In this document: positions 57,401 to 64,000 of the stretch, piece by piece | Layout: each line of letters opens with the position of its first letter | How positions within the stretch are numbered: position 1 is the first letter of the stretch | Assembly: GCA_911728455.2 (NCBI GenBank) | Contig: OU452222.1 | Span: 28,968,430-29,032,429, forward strand | Reading direction: 5' to 3' | DNA from: Marthasterias glacialis | Lineage: Eukaryota > Echinodermata > Asteroidea > Forcipulatida > Asteriidae | DNA: 64,000 nt | Program-made: the position numbers and the translations under genes | The notes under the pieces: model-generated | Database searches by the model: none | Seen by the model: the letters and a program-made list of their open reading frames with translations, nothing else | What the model was told of the DNA's origin: nothing

Positions 57401-60400
57401 ATTTTTATAGCATCCTCTACCAGTCTCTGCACATGTACAGTAGAATGTACGCTGTACAAGGAGCATTGTGTCTGTGTCTAGACTGTGTAATGCCTTTGTA
57501 CATGTAAATTACCGCGCAGCCAGACTTTATCCGTCGATATCATGATGAACATGACTTGTATGTGTTTTTCTAACTCACGCACGATAATTGTATTTTTTAA
57601 AGTAACTTTTAATTCAGCAGGATCTATTTTTTAAACGTGAATTTTTCATGAATGGCAGGATTTTTTTTTTAAACGCGGAAATCCTTGGATCCATGGAAGA
57701 GTTGCATGCCTGTAAAAAACAGGTGAAGGCAGATCGAAAAATTCAGTGTTTGGCTGTAAATTGTGCCGATAATCCTTCCCAAATTGACACATGTGGAAGG
57801 GCGCTACCACGGGGTCAGTAGGTATAAAGGCGTTACATCTGCTACTGTGCAAAACAGCACAAGTGTCCTATCTTGTTTTTCTAGTATCTTTGCTCAATCT
57901 AACAATCTCAAGGTTTTAGACACAACAGGGCTACATGTATGTCTTTCTTCGCTTCATTATATGTTTTTGTCTTTCAAGACGGTCTGAAGACTAAATGAGT
58001 TTCGTTCAAAAATCCTGCAATCAGGAAAAAATCCCAACAAATCACAGGCGTGTCAATCGTATCGATCTTACACTTACCCCAAGAGATGCAATCAACTGCT
58101 GCGCTCCAACAAGTAATACAACAACAAGCGCTACTAGAAACACGTACAAGAAGAACCTGGATTTAAAACGCAATAAAATAGGAATAAATTAAAGCAAATT
58201 TAGACACCGTACTTCCAAATTCGTCTCACAACTGCATTTAAATTTTTCCAGTATAGCTCAGCTGCTATCCCAATATAATTTAAAAAAAGTAAAGTCATGC
58301 AACCGAAGCAAACTCATACACTGTCATCTCCATGATTTTCTGTGTTCTGTGTAAGAAATCTAGGTTTTGGAGTTCCTTTTTCAACATGTTATGCTACGAG
58401 TCACATGTTCTATAAAAGACTTTACAAATATGAAAAGCAGGAAAGTTTAATCTTCCAAAAGCAAGAATGGTATGATTGAGCCATTTGTGAGTTAGATTTG
58501 AAAAACTATTTTGTACAAGGACTTGCTAAGTCACAATTAACTGCTTAAATTTGAATTCCTCAGACTAGACTATAGAGACATTTGCTATGTCACATGGTCC
58601 AGGGCAAGCTTTTGCGTACTTACGTAAGAGACAGCGAACATCCACACACAATTCTGAACTAATGTGTACGGCTCAATGGTCCCAGGCTTTGCCCATCTGG
58701 AGGTTGCTATACGAAACCTTGCCCCCAACCTTGCCCCCAACCTTGCCCAGGTGGGACATCAGTCTCAGTAGCACTGCCACTAATGTAGGAAGCTGAAAGT
58801 CCATTCACATACTTCCGGTGCTTTAAACTACTCCTTGAACATCTTTTAAATATCTGCTTTCACTTTCAGTGAATATTATACTTAAAATAAAACGTGAACT
58901 TGAACAAATCGTCCTGAACGTACTGTATTTTCCGTGTGAAGTTATCATATGCACATGCGCCCAAATGTGTCGTTCGCAATTAACTTTGAAGTGGCAATTT
59001 GAAATTTGCACAAGCCAAATCAGCGTGCAATAAATTGTGCCTGTTATGTTAAATTTGTGCACTGCAAGCATCTGCGCTTGGAAGAAGACAACTTCCTCTT
59101 TCGTTATTGCTATGCATCATATTCTGCGCATGCGTGTTGTTCGTTTCAACAAGAGTCAGTAACTGTAGTTTTTGCCCATTTCTTTTTCCAGGCTGATGTG
59201 CATTTTGTTTTGGTAGACATTGAGTGCTCAAAACACACAGGATGTCAGTGGCAGTGCAACGGAGACTGATGTCCTACCAGGACTAGACCCAAACCATGCA
59301 GCGTACAACACTGTCTTTAGTCTAGGGGAATCCAATTTGAGTGTTCACTTCAGACCAATCAAGTCATTGTACCAGGCATTTCTAACTCACAAATAGCTTA
59401 TTTAAAAGCCACCATTTTCTTTGCCTCCTTTTTAAAATAGAAGGGTATTCCTTCCTAAATGGTTGGACTGTATAGGTCCTGAATTTCCCCTTAAAATAAT
59501 TGTAGAAGTAATAACAACCCGCAATGGGAGACTTTTGAGACACTGGCGGCAGCAGACCAAATGATCCTTTTGGACAGTTCTGAGCATGCACTTAAATGCT
59601 CAGTATTGCACACGAGGTTCATAGCATGCGTACAACTAGTGAGAACTGTGAAAAAGGACCGTCCAAAAGTCTCCCATTATTAGGCACTTTGAAATCAAGT
59701 TTCCCAGCGCCGAACACTATAACTACCCCTTACGTTTCTGTGTCAAGCCCCTCATCCGGTTCAGTGAACTGAACAGTGTCGTTGAAGACTGCATCCATGA
59801 ACTGGTTTCCTTCCTGTACAGCAAAGCAGAAAGTGACTTATTATCAGTGAATGATCATTTGATATTTTGTCTCTTACCACCAAACCAGGAAAAAAAAAGT
59901 CGTCCCAAATTACATCATGGTTTTGTATATGAATCGGTAGCTTTAGAAGAGCATCCAGCAGCTGCCGATTTTCAACACACGACAAGGCACACCAGTGTTA
60001 TAATTTGAGTTTTAATTTATGGGTTGATTTTCTCAAAAAAACACACTGATATAGGGAAGGTTAAGCTATCTTTTTGGTTTTACCTCATGAAATGGGACAC
60101 ACTCAAAGAACCTCAAATCTCATTTTCAGTGTAGGTGTTACTTGTTTCGAGATGTTACCGTCAAAAGTTTGGAAGTAATGCCAATTTGTACGTAGTTTTT
60201 TTTTATGCGCCTTTCAACGACAGTGAGTTCAACATGATGCTGGTACGATACTTGGCCCTTGGAAAAAAAGTTTATATTAAGTACAAGGGCTGACCTCCAT
60301 AATTTTATGGTAGCGGCTTTGATAGGCTTTTTTGGCTGTTTAATAATAATTTTGCCGAGGGCAAAAACAAATAAGAAATCACATCAATTTTTGAGTTTTA

Positions 60401-63400
60401 CAATGGAGGTAAATCCCATCAGTGCTGCCAACATTTGGCATCTTGTAATCAGGGAGATTGTGTACAACATTCAAGGAGATATTTAGAATTGCATTCAACA
60501 TAATAGGATTTTTTTTTTCCATAATCAGGGAGATTTTCAAATTTGTTCATCAGAACATGGAAAGATAGGTTGTTTTTTTTCAGGGAACTTTCTGCAGAAT
60601 CACAGGGAGTTGGGAGCTCTGTCATACTAGCACAGTACATCATCATACCAAATGCATTTCAATCGGTTCGGGTCAGATGAAAAAGCTTGTTAAATATCAA
60701 CGCAATGATCTCTTGTAAAGGCGCTATGAATATTGTTGGGGGTGCTTAATGGACTTGCTTAAGCTCAATTCTTCTAGAGAACCATTCTTACAGCATCTTT
60801 GTAATTGAGTTCCATGACGAAGCCGAACGGTCGAAGAGCAAGGGTCTCGCTTGCTTGAAATATGTACTCCAGAGTAGCTTCCTTCCCTGGCTCCACAACT
60901 GCATTGTAGTCCCTCGCTGTGAACTAGACATGGGAAGAATTCAAGATGAACATTTTTAAAATTGTTTCACCCTAATATTAAATATTCGAGCATGAACTGT
61001 AGAGGGCAGTCTTTATGTAACTTTTGAGCGTGCATTGTTTATTCTACTTATTTTTTTTCAGTATCTATGTTTATGGGATACTTATAATTATGGGGCTCAT
61101 ATTTCAAGAAAATAATCTCCACTAGACTACTGGGTCCATTAAGAACGATTCGCAACACAGTGCGCCCTCTAAAGTTCACCCTAGGAGAGGCCATTTTTGC
61201 AGTGCATTACGAGAAAAGGTTGACAACTTTTTTGTCGTTTTAGTTCAATCTTGGTGCAGCAAGGTTGTATTTTTCTGTGTTTAACGGCATGAGATTGTAA
61301 TCTTTGTGAGAATGGTGAATGTTTCTCACATTCATGTCAGCCATTTAAAGGTCCCAAAATGAATGTGTGCCACCGGGTTTTCAGTGTGATTTCTCGAAGT
61401 CAACCGCTTTTTGGGAAAACTGCCTCTCCGGGTGAACTGTAGAGGGCCACTGTATTGTGAATCACCCATATTTCATTAAACTGTAAAGCACAACAAAAAT
61501 GTTAAGCAAAGAAAAATCTTACTCAGCAGAAAAAGGTTTCCAGCCAAAATACCAAGTAATGCATATTTTTTGTGACTGGTTCCCTGCTAATTATTTGCTG
61601 AGAACCTTTTTCTGATTTGAACTTGAAGAGCCTAAGTACAGTAAAGCTAAAAACTGTCCCTAGACAAGACATTCTGTAGCCCATGTTGTTTGGTTGTGAG
61701 GTTACTGGCCCAATGTTGAAAGTACTGAACTTGGGCCTGTAGTACAATGGGTATTTTAATCTCTAATAAGAAGTAAACACTTACATTTTGGATGTAGTAG
61801 CTGAAATCCTGTGGGTAGCGGAGGGAGGCGTGGATGTTCTCCAAGACGTAGTTTTGCTTGCCATTATTGGTGAAACCAACAAGGATCTGAACCATTTTGT
61901 TCACTGGGATCTCTACAAATTGAAAATCAAATGGCATAAAAACAGATCGTTAATTTGAAAAATACTCCAAACCGTGATCAATCTCACCCTACCCATTCCC
62001 ACATACAAATTATTGGCTATTCTAGTGCAGTTACGACAAAAGAAGGTTGAATGTGTCCTCAGTCTGGCGATGTTGAGATCAATGCACAAACACCGTTCAA
62101 ACACAGTGTGCTTCTGATTCAGAAACACGGTTACCAGACCAAGACATCAAGAAAACTTAACAGGGTGGAAAAACCCCACCCTAAGAAAGCATCTAGGTGC
62201 CATGACTTGCAACACAGCTGTGCCCGGATAGATGGATGCAGCTCAGCCCAAATGCCTTGCCTAGCACATCACAGGACAAACATATGCCTACTTAAGTAGA
62301 TAAATGGGTTAACAGTAATCTTAATACTAGGTTGTCCCTAGCCGGGACATCTGACATCTCACTTCAAGGCTCATGAATAACGCTAGATAACAGCTTTTAA
62401 AACCTGGCTCTTACCTGCCAGATACACCATTGACCTTGCTTGTCATAATACTGGGTGTGTTTACACACACTATACTTATTGTATATACTATCACTCTCAG
62501 TCTGGGTAGTTATGCATCACTGCATGTATAATTTCTATCCAGTGAAACCATTACGTTTGTAAGATCAGTGTCTGTCTTTATCCTTATGAATAAAGACAGG
62601 CCCCTTCCTTGCACAGGTTCAGTTAATTGTTGGTGGTTGTTCCCTTTTGCCTGGTTGTTCCATTTTGCCTGGTCACACTTAGTTTTAATTTGTAAAAGAA
62701 TAGAGCTTGTACCAATCTAACCACATGAAACCCATCAAAATCCAATTGAACATTTTGTTTGATTCTGTTATACTGAGGACTGCACTAGTAAACTGATAAT
62801 GCTTTCAACAGCATATCAACATAATCAGAGTCCAACAGTTTGGGTAGCGAGTTACCATATGGTGTCAATTTTTTGTGAGAAAGGGTCCCAGTAATTGACC
62901 CCAGGGTGTTAGGGTTAAACCCAGTGGTTTAAATCCTCCATAATCCTATTTAGGAAGTTGTCTGCCTTGAACGATATGGTACTGCAAGTCAATTGCTAAT
63001 AGTACTAGACCATATGTATACCAATCTTACCAAAATTCCCAACATTTGGGAGTATTTTGGAGGATATTAGAAGTGGCGTTGCAGGGGGTGCCACACATAT
63101 TTGTAGCGGGGGCAATTTCAGTTAAAATTGTCTTATCATAGCAAATTGCAGGGTGCCCGGAGGCTGACTTCAACAAGGAGGCTGACAATTAGTAGTGTGC
63201 CTGGCCCAATGTTAAAAATGCAGATCCTTGTAAAGCACAGAGACTTAACCATGGTAAAAGGGCAGTCTATGAGGGAAATGTAGGAGTGTATGACTAACCT
63301 TTGTCAGCATTCTTGGTGAAGAGCAGTGTGGTCTCAACATCCTCAGCAGGTTTGAGTTTCTCTTGCTCTTCCTCTGCCTCCTCCACTCCTTCATCCTCTG

Positions 63401-63547
63401 TTTTGGCTGCTGCTGTTTTATCTTCTTTGTCCCCTTCCCCCTCCGTCTCCACTTCTATCTCATCTTCATCGTCCTCATCATCATCTATGTCCTCTCCTTC
63501 CAAAGCATCCTCCACTTTTTCCTCTTCTGCGTGGCTAACCAGCGATC
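54336..63547 (-). CDS. SSR1: SSR1, translocon-associated protein subunit alpha (5' end missing)
   Basis: TRAP-alpha is a single-pass ER membrane protein of the TRAP complex that sits at the Sec61 translocon and helps nascent chains enter the ER. Seven exons are resolved: 63547-63299, 61912-61785, 60923-60792, 59813-59734, 58156-58078, 54927-54831 and 54406-54336. All phases agree. In order the protein has an acidic lumenal tract, the conserved lumenal domain (ILVGFTNNGKQNYVLENIHA, SLRYPQDFSYYIQN, RPFGFVMELNYKDA), a transmembrane helix (FFLYVFLVALVVVLLVG), and a basic cytosolic tail ending SPRKSPRRRTKRATGSGDE. The human tail [20 protein letters not shown] is nearly the same. NDT and NNS are possible N-glycosylation sequons, but the NNS lies on the cytosolic side. 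The signal-peptide exon was not found up to 64000 and should lie further right. Confidence 0.95.
54515..54590 (-). repeat. Dispersed repeat family A, reversed copy
   Basis: On the minus strand it reads CTTTTAAAGGGGCACCAAGA then CCAAGCCCACGGCAACAGAG and GCCATGG. It lies in the last SSR1 intron. Confidence 0.6.
54831..54927 (-). CDS. SSR1: SSR1 exon: cytosolic tail
   Basis: 97 bases, acceptor TTTTGCAG|AAG, donor GCAA|GTAAGT. It encodes KKRKAPKAVVETGTQNNSDI then DYDWIPKENIVA. Human: [28 protein letters not shown]. Confidence 0.94.
55095..55337 (-). mobile_element. tRNA-derived SINE (family S1), copy 2
   Basis: On the minus strand the head GAGTGGCGTGGCCGAACGGT, CTGGTGCATCGGACTCAAG and B box GGGTTTGGGTCCCGATC are followed by CACTTGTGTCCTTGAACAAG, ACACC and CTGCTTCGTCCTTCGGATGG. 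The whole order matches the plus-strand copy at 25079-25378. It lies in SSR1 intron sequence between 54928 and 58077. Confidence 0.85.
55510..55765. repeat. Family B-like palindromic element
   Basis: It contains TGCTTACTGTGGAATTCTGC, GCTTACTGTCACCACTC, and at the right TAAGCACCAAGCACAGCCAT then GAAACTGGGCC. The ends resemble the element at 35009-35135. Confidence 0.5.
58078..58156 (-). CDS. SSR1: SSR1 exon: transmembrane helix
   Basis: 79 bases, acceptor AATCCAG|G, donor GGG|GTAAGT. It completes a threonine codon and then encodes FFLYVFLVALVVVLLVGAQQ and LIASLG, the single membrane span followed by the start of the cytosolic tail. Confidence 0.92.
58718..58757 (+). repeat. Three tandem ACCTTGCCCCCA units
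   Basis: ACCTTGCCCCCAACCTTGCC then CCCAACCTTGCCCAGG, a 13-base unit repeated about three times in SSR1 intron sequence. Confidence 0.85.
59523..59678. mobile_element. Hairpin MITE (family H), copy 2
   Basis: The left end AATGGGAGACTTTTGAGACA and the right end GTCCAAAAGTCTCCCATT; the outer 15 bases are perfect inverted repeats and GAAAAAGGACCG is shared with 18593-18710. It ends about 55 bases from the donor of the SSR1 exon at 59734. Confidence 0.8.
59734..59813 (-). CDS. SSR1: SSR1 exon: end of lumenal domain
   Basis: 80 bases, acceptor TGTACAG|GAA, donor AAAC|GTAAGG. It encodes EGNQFMDAVFNDTVQFTEPD and EGLDTE. Human: [27 protein letters not shown]. The NDT sequon aligns with human NQT. 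Confidence 0.95.
60792..60923 (-). CDS. SSR1: SSR1 exon: second part of lumenal domain
   Basis: Exactly 44 codons, acceptor GTCTAG|TTC, donor GCT|GTAAGA. It encodes FTARDYNAVVEPGKEATLEY, IFQASETLAL and RPFGFVMELNYKDA. Human has VVPPQRQATFEYSF and RPFGLVINLNYKD at these places. Confidence 0.94.
61490..61610 (+). repeat. Family B element fragment in SSR1 intron
   Basis: It contains GTTAAGCAAAGAAAAATCTT, AGGTTTCCAGCCAAAATACC and TTTGTGACTGGTTCCCTGCT. Confidence 0.65.
61785..61912 (-). CDS. SSR1: SSR1 exon: first part of conserved lumenal domain
   Basis: 128 bases, acceptor TTTGTAG|AG, donor AAT|GTAAGT. It encodes IPVNKMVQILVGFTNNGKQN then YVLENIHASLRYPQDFSYYI and QN. Human: IVKFLVGFTNKG..F.VE.LDASFRYPQDYQFYIQN. 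Confidence 0.95.
63299..63547 (-). CDS. SSR1: SSR1 exon: acidic lumenal region
   Basis: 249 bases (2+246+1), acceptor TACTAG|GA, donor AAAG|GTTAGT. It encodes SLVSHAEEEKVEDA, a run of Asp and Glu (DIDDDEDDEDEIEVETEGEG), then TTLLFTKNADK. Human SSR1 likewise has an acidic tract after the signal peptide, followed by ADTTILFVKGED. The plus-strand serine-rich frame here is its shadow. An alternative acceptor at CACGCAG|AAG is possible. Confidence 0.9.
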
Positions 63548-64000
63548 CTAGTATATTACAATTAACATTAAATTTAATGTTCCCAAATACAGAGATGCAA
63601 CTGGCTATTGAAAAAAAAAATCAGAAAAATCTAACGCTAAAAAATACATGTCCGGATTTGGGGCAATGTCCAGAATGTGGGCAATGTGACGCACAGTCGG
63701 TGCTGCACTTGGTATGAACCCCGCCGCTAGTGGTAGTGGGACCAGGGCCGAGTAAATGGGAGGAAAATACTCAATTAAAAAAATGATGAAATTATAACAA
63801 TGCTAGACGTATCTTATCTTAAAAAAAGCTCACAGCAATGATCTTCTGAATTCATAATCCATTATCCATGCATCGGTCATGTTAGAAAATTTTTTATATT
63901 TTTTTTCACCTGTGATAAGCGTTGTGACCCATTCACTATTAAAACTTGTTCTTCAAACACTTTTCAGTATCTTAGAGATTATCTTGAGAGTTTAAAAGAC
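63548..64000 (-). other. SSR1 5' intron sequence; no upstream exon seen
   Basis: No minus-strand ATG followed by a hydrophobic signal peptide and a donor could be found here, so the first SSR1 exon is presumed to lie beyond the window. Confidence 0.5.

Noticed and set aside
63301..63717. 138-codon serine-rich plus-strand frame
   Set aside because: It is the antisense shadow of the acidic SSR1 exon.

Overview
This is an AT-rich window of an animal nuclear genome. Genes have many exons with GT-AG introns, long stretches have no gene, and short interspersed and inverted-repeat elements are dense. The protein matches are metazoan (PIEZO, SSR1/TRAP-alpha, ZFTRAF1/CYHR1). The repeats include tRNA-headed SINEs, short palindromic elements ending in AAATTGGGCCC-like or TTAAAGGCA-like sequence, and many ACATGTA motifs. 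From memory these look like a marine deuterostome, most likely an echinoderm such as a sea star. That placement is inference; no marker gene in the window fixes the species.

Layout. (1) 1-8942, minus strand: the 5' end of a PIEZO mechanosensitive channel gene. Three coding exons are resolved (8942-8399, 5399-5304, 1433-1314) and the gene runs off the left edge. A possible 5' UTR exon ends at 9508. (2) About 9.0-23.5 kb: no gene recognised; SINEs, a GACTC-type minisatellite, several inverted-repeat elements and a 787 bp element with terminal inverted repeats. (3) 23545-24141, plus strand: an intronless reading frame for a roughly seven-pass membrane protein, possibly TMEM276-like. (4) 24.1-35.3 kb: no gene; SINEs, a 109 bp tandem array and a second array of a ~110-140 bp minisatellite first seen at 4.8 kb. 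(5) 35345-49373, minus strand: a complete four-exon ZFTRAF1 (CYHR1) gene of about 350 codons, with a CRE and two CCAAT boxes upstream. (6) 49.6-54.3 kb: no gene. (7) 54336-63547, minus strand: seven exons of SSR1 (TRAP-alpha). The signal-peptide exon is missing and probably lies beyond the right edge.

Exon boundaries were worked out by hand from splice consensus and codon phase. Every internal junction keeps frame and agrees with what I recall of the human proteins. The genes do not form an operon or a pathway: PIEZO is a plasma-membrane mechanosensitive channel, SSR1 is part of the ER translocon, and ZFTRAF1 is a RING/TRAF-like zinc-finger protein. ZFTRAF1 and TMEM276 are neighbours in human, so their proximity here may be old synteny, provided the TMEM276 call is right.

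The most interesting items are a predicted ~160-residue N-terminal extension on PIEZO, one minisatellite present as two arrays in opposite orientation 27 kb apart, a hairpin element inserted inside an older repeat with a visible 3 bp target duplication, and several paired non-autonomous element families. I found no convincing previously undescribed multi-gene system.
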